In this document: positions 1 through 8,905 of the stretch, one piece after another
How positions within the stretch are numbered: the first letter of the stretch is position 1
Layout of the letters: each line of letters begins with the position of its first letter
From: Lachnospiraceae bacterium XPB1003
GTDB taxonomy: Bacteria > Bacillota > Clostridia > Lachnospirales > Lachnospiraceae
NCBI GenBank assembly: GCA_900102065.1
Contig: FMVK01000015.1
Span: 25,447-89,446 of the forward strand
Length of the DNA stretch: 64,000 nt
Reading direction: 5' to 3'
Notes under the pieces: generated by a model
The model's input: the letters and a program-made list of their open reading frames with translations, nothing else
Told to the model about the DNA's origin: nothing
Databases searched by the model: none
Translations under genes and position numbers: made by a program

Positions 1-708
1 ATCGTACAGGGCCTCGTAACGCTCACCTTTGTAATCATATTCAAACACAGGTGACATACGTATGTACTTGAACGCCATTCCCGATCCGCATTCTCCGCCG
101 TCGGTTTCGGAATCAACCATTCGTACGTATCCGATACATCTCGCCCTAACCTCTTCATTATAGAATAAAGAAGCATAAAAGATTTCAAACACTCCCATCA
201 GGATAAGCCATACCGAAGCCAGTCCGAAAACTCCCATCGTCAGCAATATCAGCATCTTGTCCGAATCAAAATTATCCTTGAATAGGATCAACAGTCCCAG
301 TCCCACAGCACCTGTCTCGATCAGGCTGCCTCTGATGACCATCTTAACTCTTTCCTTAACGGTATTTCTGTCTGCAGACATCATAGTCTTCCCGCAGATC
401 ATAAGCAGGCCTACCATTCCGAATAAAACTGCCGCCAGTCCGCCTCCGACATAAACCTTTTCATTTACAAATGCTATTACCATTCCGATCATAGTCGCAA
501 TGATGGCAATGCACATAAGAATTGAAAACAGATCATTTTGTTTTTCCGGTTCAACACCGTTCATCCGGTAAACAGAATTCTTAAAGTCCGTTGTAAGAAG
601 CGTTAACCGGTACTCATCATACTCCTGATAAAGAGCACTTTCCGTATCCGCATCTATCACACGATCCGTGCTGAATCTGTACCTTTCAAAATCCCTGTCA
701 TAACGCAT
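1..708 (-). CDS. Multi-pass membrane protein, partial (DUF3592-like)
   Basis: This reading frame opens at an ATG at 708 and stays open to the left edge, so at least 236 codons are visible and the C-terminus is missing. A GGGGGAAG ribosome binding site precedes the ATG. A soluble, charged N-terminus of about 65 residues rich in Tyr, Asp and Arg is followed by four hydrophobic stretches (about residues 62-82, 87-107, 125-140 and 147-175). A soluble part after them contains SPVFEYDYKGERYEA. That motif (aromatic, Pro, Val, Phe, Glu, Tyr, then Gly and Tyr) resembles the beta-rich domain of DUF3592 membrane proteins; the family call is an inference. The function is unknown. It is divergent from the PAS gene at 1000. 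Confidence 0.75.
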   Translation of the reverse strand, partial: MRYDRDFERYRFSTDRVIDADTESALYQEYDEYRLTLLTTDFKNSVYRMNGVEPEKQNDLFSILMCIAIIATMIGMVIAFVNEKVYVGGGLAAVLFGMVGLLMICGKTMMSADRNTVKERVKMVIRGSLIETGAVGLGLLILFKDNFDSDKMLILLTMGVFGLASVWLILMGVFEIFYASLFYNEEVRARCIGYVRMVDSETDGGECGSGMAFKYIRMSPVFEYDYKGERYEALYD

Positions 709-939
709 AATCTTCCCCCTTCAAAAGATCATTGTATGAACATGGTCTCCGATTCAATTATAACATACCTGTCATTTGCGGTGAAACCACGCCGACTCTT
801 CACCTCGATCTTACATTTTAGCCGAATAATTATCATATGAATAGATTATTGTCGGATATAAATCCTGCGACGGGATGGTTTTGGAAAAGGTTTTCTGTTA
901 TATGTCACATATTACTTTTTTATAGAAACTATAGAGTTT

Positions 940-968
940 TTGCAAATTTGTGATATTCTATGTATGGT
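940..968 (+). promoter_or_regulatory. Candidate promoter of the PAS / HD-GYP operon
   Basis: A TTGCAA (940-945) and a TATGGT (963-968) are separated by exactly 17 bases, which would start transcription about 25 bases before the PAS gene. An overlapping extended -10 (TGATATTCT, 951-959) is an alternative. The rest of the 709-999 gap is AT-rich and shows no gene. Confidence 0.35.
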
Positions 969-999
969 GTTTCATTTAACATTTATGGGGGAATAAAAC

Positions 1000-1620
1000 A
1001 TGGCAAAAATGGAAAGCCGCAGAGAACGATACTCCGACGGTTTCGCTCTCACCAAATTCACAATGCCTGTTATCTGGCAGATGTCTTCTGTCATCCCGGG
1101 CGGATTCTTTATCTATCACGAAGATGAAAAACGTGAGCTCATCTACGCAAATAACAAAGTCCTTGATATCTACGGATGCAAAACCCTTGATGAATTTAAA
1201 GAACTTACCGGATACACTTTTCAGGGAATGGTTCATCCCGATGATTTCGAATCAATCCAGGCTACTATAGATTCACAGATCGATGATGAAAAGGGTGACA
1301 GCACCGATCATGTTGAATACCGAATAATCCGTAAGGACGGTGAGGTACGCTGGGTCGACGATTACGGCCACTACAGCTATTCTCCCGAATTCGGAGATGT
1401 CTATTACGTATTCATCAGCGACATCACGGAAAAGAAAGCACTGATCCGTTCAGAGAAACATTATGACAGGCTGTACTCTGACATCCAAAATCTGCTGGCG
1501 GATCTCGACAGGATTCAAATGTCATCCGATGAAAAAACAAAAGCGGATCTTGAAATAATAAAGAAAGAAATGGAAAGAATAACAGAAGTCCACGGACTGG
1601 CTCCGGGAACTACAAAATAA
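1000..1620 (+). CDS. Stand-alone PAS domain sensor protein
   Basis: A 206-residue soluble protein with no membrane segment. Residues about 35-150 form a PAS fold of the PAS_3 type: GGFFIYHEDEKRELIYANN starts the first strands, and the VEYRIIRKDGEVRWV segment and ISDITEKKAL ending are the usual last strands and exit of a PAS module. In its relatives this module sits directly in front of GGDEF or kinase domains, but here only a charged helix of about 55 residues follows, so no output domain is present. The start has a GGGGG site seven to eight bases upstream. The HD-GYP gene begins 34 bases downstream on the same strand, so the two are probably co-transcribed and the PAS protein may sense a ligand for that enzyme in trans (inference). 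Confidence 0.85.
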   Translation: MAKMESRRERYSDGFALTKFTMPVIWQMSSVIPGGFFIYHEDEKRELIYANNKVLDIYGCKTLDEFKELTGYTFQGMVHPDDFESIQATIDSQIDDEKGDSTDHVEYRIIRKDGEVRWVDDYGHYSYSPEFGDVYYVFISDITEKKALIRSEKHYDRLYSDIQNLLADLDRIQMSSDEKTKADLEIIKKEMERITEVHGLAPGTTK

Positions 1621-1654
1621 CATACATTCCGGGTTGACTAAATTGGGGGGCAAT

Positions 1655-3724
1655 ATGGAAACAGCGGGAACTAAAAATTCAATCCAAAATCACAGAATTT
1701 CCATCTACATCATCGTTCTTTTAGCAAGTCTTCTTCTGAATATCATACCTTCGACCATTGTAACGGTTACAGGGTGTCCTCTGTGGCTTGATACAATAGG
1801 TACTATCCTGGCGGCATCGATCGGAGGATATATTCCCGGTCTCATAGTCGGATTACTCACAAATATGATCAAAGGTTTAAGCGATATCACATCATTTTAC
1901 TATGCTACGCTTAATATAATGATCTCGGCCTGCACAACATTTCTTGTATACCACGGCTGGTTTAAGAAGGTCCACAAGATAATCTTTTCAGCGTTGATCC
2001 TGGCCATCATAGGAAGCGGTATCGGCGGTCTTCTGCCCTGGTTTCTGGACAGCTTCCCCACCAAAGGTTTATTAACCGATATCGGTATCGATTTCATCGA
2101 TAAACTTATCTCCGTTACTGTCGTAGTATTGATCCTCAAATTCATCCCTTCTCACATAAAAAAGGCTGCTCATTTCAGATTCTGGATGCAGACTCCTTTA
2201 AATGAAGAGGATGAAAAAAATGTTAAAAAGATTACCTGTCGTTCCACGCCTATACGATCAAAAGCAATCTATATACTTATCTGTTCTCTGATCATCCTGG
2301 CAATAGCTGCAGCCATAATTAGTTTCGTTCTTTTCAGAAATGCAACTATCATAGAATACTCCGGTATCGCAAATGATGTAGGTCACCTCGCAGCTAAGGC
2401 TATCGACCCGGAAATGGTTGATGATTATATCAGCCAGGGTGAGAACGCTCCCGGATATGCCGATACCAAAGAGAGACTCGCAGATATTAAAGCAGCTTCC
2501 CACGATGTTAAATATCTTTATGCCTATAAGATAATGGAAGACGGATGTCATGTAGTATTCGATCTGGACAGCCCTGATCTTAAAGGCAGCGATCCCGGAA
2601 CACTGATCGACTTTGATGAATCATTCGAAGAGTATATCCCTCAGTTGCTTGCGGGAGAAGAGATAGACCCCATCATCTCAAATGATGAATACGGATGGCT
2701 TCTGACAACATATATCCCTCTTAAAGATTCCGAAGGAAACTGCGTCTGCTATATCGGAACCGATGTTGAGATGAGTACTCTGCTTACAAGTCAACTTACC
2801 TTCGGTGTTCAGATGATATTCCTTTTTGTCGGAATCGTTATCCTTATCACAGCAGTTGCTGTATGGCTTGTTGATTACAGTCTGGTTTATCCCATTAACT
2901 CCATGACACTCCGTGCCCAGAATATGCACTTCGGTGATCCCGAAGTCCTGCAGGAAAATGTTAAGGCAATAGAGAATCTGAAGATCCATACCGGCGATGA
3001 AGTTGAAAAACTGTATACCACTTTTCTTTCCATGACGCAGAAGTCCACCGGTTATCTTGACGAGATCCGTGAACAAAATGATACTCTCTCCAAGATGCAA
3101 AGCTCATTCATCATGATCCTTGCCGACATGGTAGAAAACAGAGATGAGAATACCGGTGCTCACATCCGTAAGACTGCAGCATATGTCAGAATAATACTTA
3201 CGAAGATGAAAGAGATGGGTATCCATAAAGATGTTCTCACAGATGAGTATATCGAAAATGTCGTTAATTCCGCACCGCTTCATGATATCGGAAAGATACA
3301 GGTACCGGATGCGGTACTTAACAAGCCCGGCAAATTAAACGATATGGAATATGAGATAATGAAGACTCATACAACAGCAGGAAAAACAGTTATAGACCAG
3401 CTCATCAAGCAGGTTCCCAGATGTGCTTATCTACAGGAAGCGCGTTACATGGCTAACTACCATCATGAAAAATGGGACGGAAACGGATATCCTGAACATC
3501 TTTCCGGAGAAGATATCCCTCTGTCAGCCAGGGTAATGGCTGTTGCAGACGTATTTGATGCACTTGTGTCCAAGAGGATCTACAAGCCGCCTATGCCTTT
3601 GGATAAAGCCTTCTCCATAATAAAAGAAGGGGCCGGCACCCATTTTGATCCGGATGTAGTCAAAGCTTTCTTTGCTGCCGAGGAAGAAGTCAAGACAGTA
3701 GAAGAACAATACCACCAAAAATAG
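1655..3724 (+). CDS. Membrane HD-GYP cyclic-di-GMP phosphodiesterase
   Basis: The likely start is the ATG at 1655, four bases after a run of six G; an in-frame TTG at 1634 is upstream but has no good site. The protein (689 residues) begins with about 170 residues of membrane helices resembling ECF-transporter S components (PLWLDTIGTILAASIGGYIPG). A further membrane helix near 200-225 leads into an extracellular cache-like sensor region of about 150 residues. Another helix near 390 is followed by a HAMP-like linker. The C-terminal 200 residues are an HD-GYP domain with the metal-binding HDIGK motif and HHEKWDGNGYP, which identify an active-looking phosphodiesterase degrading c-di-GMP. The ECF-like sensory N-terminus is uncommon and suggests that a vitamin-like or small ligand is sensed; the ligand cannot be deduced. 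Confidence 0.9.
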   Translation: METAGTKNSIQNHRISIYIIVLLASLLLNIIPSTIVTVTGCPLWLDTIGTILAASIGGYIPGLIVGLLTNMIKGLSDITSFYYATLNIMISACTTFLVYHGWFKKVHKIIFSALILAIIGSGIGGLLPWFLDSFPTKGLLTDIGIDFIDKLISVTVVVLILKFIPSHIKKAAHFRFWMQTPLNEEDEKNVKKITCRSTPIRSKAIYILICSLIILAIAAAIISFVLFRNATIIEYSGIANDVGHLAAKAIDPEMVDDYISQGENAPGYADTKERLADIKAASHDVKYLYAYKIMEDGCHVVFDLDSPDLKGSDPGTLIDFDESFEEYIPQLLAGEEIDPIISNDEYGWLLTTYIPLKDSEGNCVCYIGTDVEMSTLLTSQLTFGVQMIFLFVGIVILITAVAVWLVDYSLVYPINSMTLRAQNMHFGDPEVLQENVKAIENLKIHTGDEVEKLYTTFLSMTQKSTGYLDEIREQNDTLSKMQSSFIMILADMVENRDENTGAHIRKTAAYVRIILTKMKEMGIHKDVLTDEYIENVVNSAPLHDIGKIQVPDAVLNKPGKLNDMEYEIMKTHTTAGKTVIDQLIKQVPRCAYLQEARYMANYHHEKWDGNGYPEHLSGEDIPLSARVMAVADVFDALVSKRIYKPPMPLDKAFSIIKEGAGTHFDPDVVKAFFAAEEEVKTVEEQYHQK

Positions 3725-3742
3725 TTTTCAGCCTGCGTGATA

Positions 3743-4663
3743 TTAAAGCATTTTCTTCTTCTTAAATATCACGATACCGGCTGTTACTATGATGACGCAT
3801 ACACCTACAAGAACGGGATACGCCCATTCGTATTCCAATTCCGGCATATATTTAAAGTTCATGCCATACCACCCTACTATAAGGGTCAATGGCATGAATA
3901 TGCTGGAGATCACCGTTAAAAATGCAAGATTCTTATTCTGCTTCTCATCCGTCTTGGTCTGATTAAGATCCCTTAACTGTGTAGTGAATTCCACCAATGT
4001 AAGTACTCTCTCGTACAGCCAGTGTACTCTCTGATTAACCAAGCGAAAATATCTCTCATTTTCTTCCTTGAAGAAATGATTCTCGTTTTCTTCAAATTCC
4101 TGACAGACATCGATAAGTTCCGAATAATGAAGCTTAAGGTCACGAAGATCACTTCGTATCTCCGCGATCTCCTCAAGGACCTCATCCGTCACTCCCGCAA
4201 AGATATCTTTTTCTATCTCATCCAGCCTCTTATCAAATCTGCTCATGAGATCCGCGTCATCGTATATTATCTGCTCAAGAAAATCATACAGAAATCTTTC
4301 CAGGCAGGGTTTTACAAGCCTCTTGCTGGATGCGATCTTTTTAACAATACTGTCAGCAAAGCCTTCATCATCTATAAAGATGATACCTTTTTCATCAAGT
4401 GAAAACGCAAACTGCTTGGGAGGATTGGAGATCTTCTCACGGTCAAGGACAAGAAACTTACCCGTAATGGAATCATAGTTAACTTCAGCGCGGGTATTAT
4501 TGATATGTTTCGCATTGAATTCCCACTCAATACCCATATCAAAGTCTTTCATATGTTCGTTCCATTCTTTACCGTTTAAGACCATTACGAACTGAAAGTC
4601 CGGTTTTTTATAATCGAACATTTTGATCTGCTCTAATTTTTCACCTATCTTATATACGATCAT
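3743..4663 (-). CDS. corA: CorA-family divalent cation transporter
   Basis: A 306-residue protein with a large cytoplasmic N-terminal domain that contains a long coiled-coil helix (about 145-225). Two C-terminal membrane helices carry the YGMNF motif between them (near residue 268), which is the selectivity filter of CorA magnesium/cobalt channels. A lysine-rich tail (FKKKKML) ends the protein, as usual for the basic sphincter of the family. A GGAGG-type site precedes the ATG. The gene is convergent with the HD-GYP gene: stop codons are 18 bases apart, and a 9-bp inverted repeat (CGTGATATT at 3736-3744 and its complement at 3765-3773) lies over this gene's 3' end. The ion cannot be told from sequence. 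Confidence 0.9.
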   Translation of the reverse strand: MIVYKIGEKLEQIKMFDYKKPDFQFVMVLNGKEWNEHMKDFDMGIEWEFNAKHINNTRAEVNYDSITGKFLVLDREKISNPPKQFAFSLDEKGIIFIDDEGFADSIVKKIASSKRLVKPCLERFLYDFLEQIIYDDADLMSRFDKRLDEIEKDIFAGVTDEVLEEIAEIRSDLRDLKLHYSELIDVCQEFEENENHFFKEENERYFRLVNQRVHWLYERVLTLVEFTTQLRDLNQTKTDEKQNKNLAFLTVISSIFMPLTLIVGWYGMNFKYMPELEYEWAYPVLVGVCVIIVTAGIVIFKKKKML

Positions 4664-4737
4664 GGCTTATTTCCTCCAAGTGTTATTCTACATTATTTAG
4701 ATCAAAACAGATAGATTAATAATCTCTTAAAAAACTG

Positions 4738-4766
4738 TTGCCACATTATGATCAATGTGATATATT
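4738..4766 (+). promoter_or_regulatory. Extended -10 promoter with an operator in its spacer
   Basis: TTGCCA (4738-4743) and TATATT (4761-4766) are spaced by 17 bases, and TG at 4758-4759 makes an extended -10. Between the two boxes lies an inverted repeat, CACATT (4742-4747), six bases, then AATGTG (4754-4759), which is well placed for a repressor. No coding sequence follows before the terminator at 4885. Confidence 0.65.
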
Positions 4767-4772
4767 ATTGTT

Positions 4773-4918
4773 TGTCGGTTAGCTGTTGCTAACTCCGATT
4801 TGCGATAGCTTATCAACATTAATTACTATGCTACCTCTGTTAAGGATCTAACCATCCTGAACATTTTTCGACTCCCACACAAAAGATGCCGCCCAAACGG
4901 GTGGCATCTTTCTTTTTT
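4773..4918 (+). ncRNA. Candidate small regulatory RNA, about 145 nt
   Basis: A transcript from the promoter at 4738-4766 would run to a strong intrinsic terminator and contains no ORF with a ribosome binding site. It starts with a hairpin (GTTAGC, loop TGTT, GCTAAC), continues through an apparently unstructured stretch, shows a C-rich CTCCCAC single-stranded motif at 4872-4878, and ends in the terminator. C-rich loops that pair with ribosome binding sites are typical of Gram-positive small RNAs. I do not recognise it as 6S RNA, SRP RNA or tmRNA. It lies between two genes on the opposite strand, so it is not the leader of either. Confidence 0.5.
4885..4918 (+). terminator. Intrinsic terminator of the small RNA unit
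   Basis: A 10-bp stem (GATGCCGCCC at 4885-4894 with GGGTGGCATC at 4899-4908, one G-T pair) has an AAAC loop and is followed by TTTCTTTTTT. It may also stop the LRR gene on the minus strand, where the tail is a weaker TTTTGT. Confidence 0.85.
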
Positions 4919-4957
4919 GAACAAATCCAGCTGTATGTCCGAAGCACCGCGATCGGA

Positions 4958-6595
4958 TCAGGATATGGTCTCGGCCAGCATATATTCAAACTCAGGTCGC
5001 GTAACCCTTCCGTGCGGATAAAGCTTAAGCTCACTGTTGGAAGCTCCCGGAGCGCCCTTCCCCGTCATGATATGCCATGTCACAGCCCATGTCACCGCAT
5101 CCCCTGAATAATATCCGATCTCATAATAATCGATGAACTCATCCGTTCTGCCGTAGTCAAAAGCACTGTTGTATCCGGCATACTCTGCGTATCTGTGGAG
5201 CATGAAGGCCAGATCCTGTCTTGTAACATACTGACCACCGCCAAATGTGTTGGATGCGACATCCGGAAAACCTACGCAGATATTATTAGCTTCTCCCCAC
5301 TTTACCGCCGCTTCACACACAGATCCGGGTGCAACATCCGTAAAACGAGTCTTTAATCCGGCGACCGAAGGACTTCCGGCCATAGCATACAATGCAGTGA
5401 TTACCTGTTCTCTGGTAATAAGATCGTCTGCTGCCGTAAGACCATCGTTAAGATCGATATAGCTGTCATGGAATGCAGCTGCCGTTCCGCCTGTTGTGAT
5501 CAGCGTTGCCGCATCATCAAAACATAGGAAATATTCAAGTCCGTCACCGAAATCCATCGTCCACGAATGGCCTTTGCAAACTGCATACTCAGACTGCATC
5601 AGTCCCTGTGAAAACGTCTGGACAAGTCGGGGATTATTGCTGATATTAAGAGCTGTAAAATTATTGGTAAAAGCCTGTAAAAAGAATATCTGCGGATTAT
5701 GTGACAGATCAAGAACTGTCAGATCGTTACATGCGCAGTCCAGATAAACAAGCTTAGGATTTCCCGACAGATCGATCTGCTGTATATCATTGTAGCTGCA
5801 TACCAGCTTTTCCAGCTCAGGATTGTGACTGACATCGATATAAACCGCATCATTGTGCGCACAGTTATAATACTGCAACCCCGGATTCTTGCTGACATCG
5901 ATACTTCCAAGGCCTCTGTTATCCCATATATCTAACCTCTTCATCTTCGGATTATGTGTAAGATCCAAAGAAGTCAGATGATTCCTGAAAGCATCCAGAT
6001 GCTGAAGATTCGGATTCCTGCTGACATCCAGTGTCGTCAATTCACATGAGCCGCACATAAGGTGCTCAAGCTCCGGATTGTGTGTAAGATCCAAAGATGA
6101 AAGCGGATTTGTATTACACTCAATATAAGCCATCTTAGGATTATTGCTGACATTCAGATAAGTGAGATTACAGTCATAACAATATACCCATACTAACTCC
6201 GGGTTACCGGAAAAATCCAGTGACGTAAAGTCATTTCCCGAGCACCACACCCCTCTCAGATCTTTGTTATTGCTAAGATCCATAGAAGCGATGTTATTAT
6301 CCTTGCACCACAATCCCTGAAGAGCGGTAAAATATTCCACTCCCTTTATGGATCTGATCCCCATTCCCTCACAGTAGATATTTCGGGTCATGGCGATCTC
6401 ATTATCATCAAGATATCTGTTACCATCCAGATCACAGCTGCTCGATATAACGGACCTGAATACCGGATCCGGAAAATGAGCCTGATCGATGGGTATCAAT
6501 CCTGCAGCATTAACTTTATGTGTTCCTGCGTGCGGAATCATCACCGCAGCAGTAACGATGCCTGCTAACGCTCTTCTAAGCCATCTGCCATACAT
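4958..6595 (-). CDS. Secreted leucine-rich-repeat protein with SLH domains
   Basis: A 545-residue exported protein. A basic start and hydrophobic core end at VNAAG near residue 33, a probable signal peptidase site. Residues about 75-345 are at least eleven tandem LRRs of about 21 residues with the recurring pattern LDLSxNPxLxxLxC, rich in Cys and Asn, of the type in Firmicutes surface proteins. From about residue 375 there are three SLH-like segments (FTDVAPGSVCEAAVKWG, then YVTRQDLAFMLHRYA, then RVTRPEFEYMLAETI), which would anchor the protein to secondary cell wall polymer. The LRRs suggest binding to protein or glycan partners. It is transcribed alone. The repeats make it prone to recombination-driven length change. 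Confidence 0.88.
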   Translation of the reverse strand: MYGRWLRRALAGIVTAAVMIPHAGTHKVNAAGLIPIDQAHFPDPVFRSVISSSCDLDGNRYLDDNEIAMTRNIYCEGMGIRSIKGVEYFTALQGLWCKDNNIASMDLSNNKDLRGVWCSGNDFTSLDFSGNPELVWVYCYDCNLTYLNVSNNPKMAYIECNTNPLSSLDLTHNPELEHLMCGSCELTTLDVSRNPNLQHLDAFRNHLTSLDLTHNPKMKRLDIWDNRGLGSIDVSKNPGLQYYNCAHNDAVYIDVSHNPELEKLVCSYNDIQQIDLSGNPKLVYLDCACNDLTVLDLSHNPQIFFLQAFTNNFTALNISNNPRLVQTFSQGLMQSEYAVCKGHSWTMDFGDGLEYFLCFDDAATLITTGGTAAAFHDSYIDLNDGLTAADDLITREQVITALYAMAGSPSVAGLKTRFTDVAPGSVCEAAVKWGEANNICVGFPDVASNTFGGGQYVTRQDLAFMLHRYAEYAGYNSAFDYGRTDEFIDYYEIGYYSGDAVTWAVTWHIMTGKGAPGASNSELKLYPHGRVTRPEFEYMLAETIS

Positions 6596-6707
6596 TCACT
6601 AACCCTCCATCTGATAAACGAACTGTAATATGTACTAATATGACACTATGCATATCAGAATTATGGAAATTATAACATGGCATACGATTATGTAAAGTTT
6701 TTATATT

Positions 6708-6744
6708 TTCATAAAAAAACAGGGAGGTATTTCTACCTCCCTGT
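6708..6744 (-). terminator. Intrinsic terminator after the anti-sigma gene
   Basis: An 11-bp perfect stem (6719-6729 with 6734-6744) with a four-base loop is followed on the minus strand by a run of seven T. It lies 15 bases downstream of the stop codon of the sigma/anti-sigma operon. Confidence 0.9.
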
Positions 6745-6758
6745 CTATCACACCCGGA

Positions 6759-7700
6759 TCATTCTTCTTTATCTTCATATTCCGCGCTTATGATAAAGTT
6801 GTTTTCTTTTTTAAGATCCTCACAAAGTTTCTTCAGCTCATCCTCTTCAAGCATCCTATCCAGAACCAGTATGTATCCATCATTAGTTTCATAACAGATG
6901 CTAACGGTTTCAGGACAATCCTCAGCAAGTTTGATTATATCATCTTCAGAAGTCCCCTCCTTAACGGTGATCTTTACCAAACTCAAAGAGGCAATAGCCA
7001 TATCTTCGGACTCTGTTTCTTCATTCGAATAAATAGGTTTTTCCCAAAACACTGTACTGCTGTCAATTCCGTCCACAGTATCAGGTAAACCGTCTTGCGA
7101 ATAACTGAAATGCTCCGCCCCGGCCACCGCATTTCTATGCCCAAGGGTTGCCCCCCCTTTTTCACCATAGTTAGTGGTGTCAACAGAGTTCGAATCATCT
7201 CCATCGAGACCGGCGAAATCTAATGACTCAACAGCATCTGCCGCTTCTTCAGTCTTCATCGCGGATCCTCCCGCATCATCATTTGCCGCCATAGGCATAG
7301 AATCATCGGCAGCCTGAGGCATCGCAGCACCGGCAGGAGCTGTCGATTCGCTACAATCGGATGGATTCTTCATTCCGCCCCTCATGAATAAGGGAATCAT
7401 TATTCCAATGCAGATCACTGCCGCAACAGCCGGCATGATATATACGGAAGGATTCCTGCGTGACTTTTTCGCAGCTTTCTTTGCAGTACTATCCGCAGTC
7501 TTCTTTTCTGATTTCTTAACAGCCTCAAATTCTACTATGTCCGCAACAGGCTCAGTCTGTTTTTCCTTCTCTCTGGCATCTATACCTGCATTGATCCTGT
7601 CCCACAGATCAGGGATCTCAATCTCAACAGACTTTCTGTATTCAGAGGTGAAGTCTTTTTCTTTATTCAATTTTACTGACAGATCATTCGAGTCCGCCAT
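6759..7700 (-). CDS. Putative membrane anti-sigma factor
   Basis: A 313-residue protein starting at the ATG at 7700, which has AAGGAGG seven bases upstream; an in-frame GTG six bases earlier is too close to that site. The first 110 residues are charged and cytoplasmic, with an IPDLWDRINAGID segment like the N-terminus of Firmicutes anti-sigma proteins. A single membrane helix (about 90-110) follows a Lys/Arg-rich stop. The outside part is a low-complexity Ala/Asp/Met-rich linker, then a folded C-terminal domain of about 120 residues ending in acidic residues. It overlaps the sigma gene by 17 bases, the classic arrangement of an ECF sigma factor with its membrane antagonist. Role inferred from context and topology. 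Confidence 0.75.
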   Translation of the reverse strand: MADSNDLSVKLNKEKDFTSEYRKSVEIEIPDLWDRINAGIDAREKEKQTEPVADIVEFEAVKKSEKKTADSTAKKAAKKSRRNPSVYIMPAVAAVICIGIMIPLFMRGGMKNPSDCSESTAPAGAAMPQAADDSMPMAANDDAGGSAMKTEEAADAVESLDFAGLDGDDSNSVDTTNYGEKGGATLGHRNAVAGAEHFSYSQDGLPDTVDGIDSSTVFWEKPIYSNEETESEDMAIASLSLVKITVKEGTSEDDIIKLAEDCPETVSICYETNDGYILVLDRMLEEDELKKLCEDLKKENNFIISAEYEDKEE

Positions 7701-8232
7701 ATCCACACCTCCTTAATTTTTTTACCGCCTCCCGGTATCGCCAGGTCACGGTTCCCATCGGTATCTTCAATATCTCGGATATCTCTTTAAATGTCATATC
7801 CGAAAGTACTTTCATGTTAATAACCTCCCGCTCCTTATCGCTCAGCTTATCCAGAGCTTCCTGCATGGAGATATCTTCTATCGTCTGCTCCTCGGGAGAA
7901 GCATGATCACTTGTATCCGGTGGCGCCGAGTCTTCCGGTATCTCGTCGGTCAGTTCTTCCCTCTTGCGCTTTCGTATCTCATCGATAGCCAGATTCCTTG
8001 CTATCGTCGCAAGATAACGTTTATGCCCGTTACCCGGCTTGTATCTTCCTGCTGTCTCCCAAATTCGGATGAAACACTCACTTGTTACATCCTCTGCCGT
8101 TTCTTTGTTGCCTACCACGCCGTAGATTATCACATACAGATAATTGAGATATTCCTCATACAGTTCCCTTAGGGCGTCTCTGTCACCTGCAGCAACCGCG
8201 GCGATACATTTTTCAAACTTTTCCTCTGTCAC
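7684..8232 (-). CDS. ECF-type RNA polymerase sigma factor
   Basis: I place the start at the GTG at 8232 (182 residues), because GGAGAGGGG lies five bases upstream; the longer frame from 8262 has no spaced site. Region 2 spans about 20-90, with DVTSECFIRIWETAGRY and TIARNLAIDEIRKRKREEL for -10 recognition. Region 4 spans about 120-178, with LSDKEREVINMKVLSDMTF followed by a helix-turn-helix (EISEILKIPMGTVTWRYREA) for -35 recognition. There is no region 3, as in ECF factors. The frame runs 17 bases into the anti-sigma gene, so the two are translationally coupled. Target genes cannot be seen here. Confidence 0.92.
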   Translation of the reverse strand: MTEEKFEKCIAAVAAGDRDALRELYEEYLNYLYVIIYGVVGNKETAEDVTSECFIRIWETAGRYKPGNGHKRYLATIARNLAIDEIRKRKREELTDEIPEDSAPPDTSDHASPEEQTIEDISMQEALDKLSDKEREVINMKVLSDMTFKEISEILKIPMGTVTWRYREAVKKLRRCGYGGLE

Positions 8233-8440
8233 GAATGCCCCTCTCCAGCACCCGTATCTCACTCCCTTTGATTAAGATACGGATCAGCTGATTCATTTTT
8301 ATGGTAAATTCTTAAAAAAAATAATAATATATTAGGGTCAAAACACTTTTGACATTATATCAAAAAAATCAATGCGTATTGTGTGAAAAATCAAGTCTAC
8401 AAATATTTTTAAGCAAAATATTACTTCAAGGAGGCTTACT

Positions 8441-8905
8441 ATGGAAATAGAAAGAAAATTCCTGATAAAAAACATTCCCGAGAACCTGGATTCCTATGAT
8501 TTCCACCTTATCGAACAGGGGTATCTCTGCACAGATCCCGTTGTAAGGGTACGCAGGCAGGATGATGATTACTTCCTTACATACAAAGGGAAAGGACTGT
8601 TAGCCAGAGAAGAATATAACCTTCCCCTGACACAGTCCGGATACGAACATCTGATCAAAAAAGCCGACGGAAATATCATCAAAAAGAAAAGATATCTCAT
8701 TCCGATAGAAGATACTGATCTTACTATAGAACTCGATATCTTTGATAAACCTTTCGCTCCGCTTATCATGGCGGAAGTTGAATTCAGTTCAGTCGAGGAC
8801 GCCAATGCTTTTATTGCTCCCGACTGGTTTGGCGAGGATGTAACCAACGATCCCGCATATCATAACTCAAACATGTCTAAGAAGAAATCTTCCGTAGAGT
8901 TCTGA
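8441..8905 (+). CDS. CYTH-domain triphosphate tunnel enzyme
   Basis: A 154-residue protein with the N-terminal MEIERKF that supplies the ExExK signature of CYTH (triphosphate tunnel) enzymes. Further tunnel residues are visible as VVRVRRQ, FLTYKGKG, KKKRYLIP, IELDIF and MAEVEF, the alternating acidic and basic strands that hold metal and triphosphate. Bacterial members hydrolyse inorganic triphosphate or organic triphosphates, and some are adenylate cyclases; small single-domain forms like this are usually triphosphatases. A strong AAGGAGG site precedes the ATG. The 3' end overlaps the 3' end of malQ by 39 bases on the opposite strand. Confidence 0.9.
   Translation: MEIERKFLIKNIPENLDSYDFHLIEQGYLCTDPVVRVRRQDDDYFLTYKGKGLLAREEYNLPLTQSGYEHLIKKADGNIIKKKRYLIPIEDTDLTIELDIFDKPFAPLIMAEVEFSSVEDANAFIAPDWFGEDVTNDPAYHNSNMSKKKSSVEF

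Noticed and set aside
8349..8382. Promoter TTGACA / TATTGT before the CYTH gene
   Set aside because: The spacing is 22 bases, too long for a normal promoter; no better -10 is visible.
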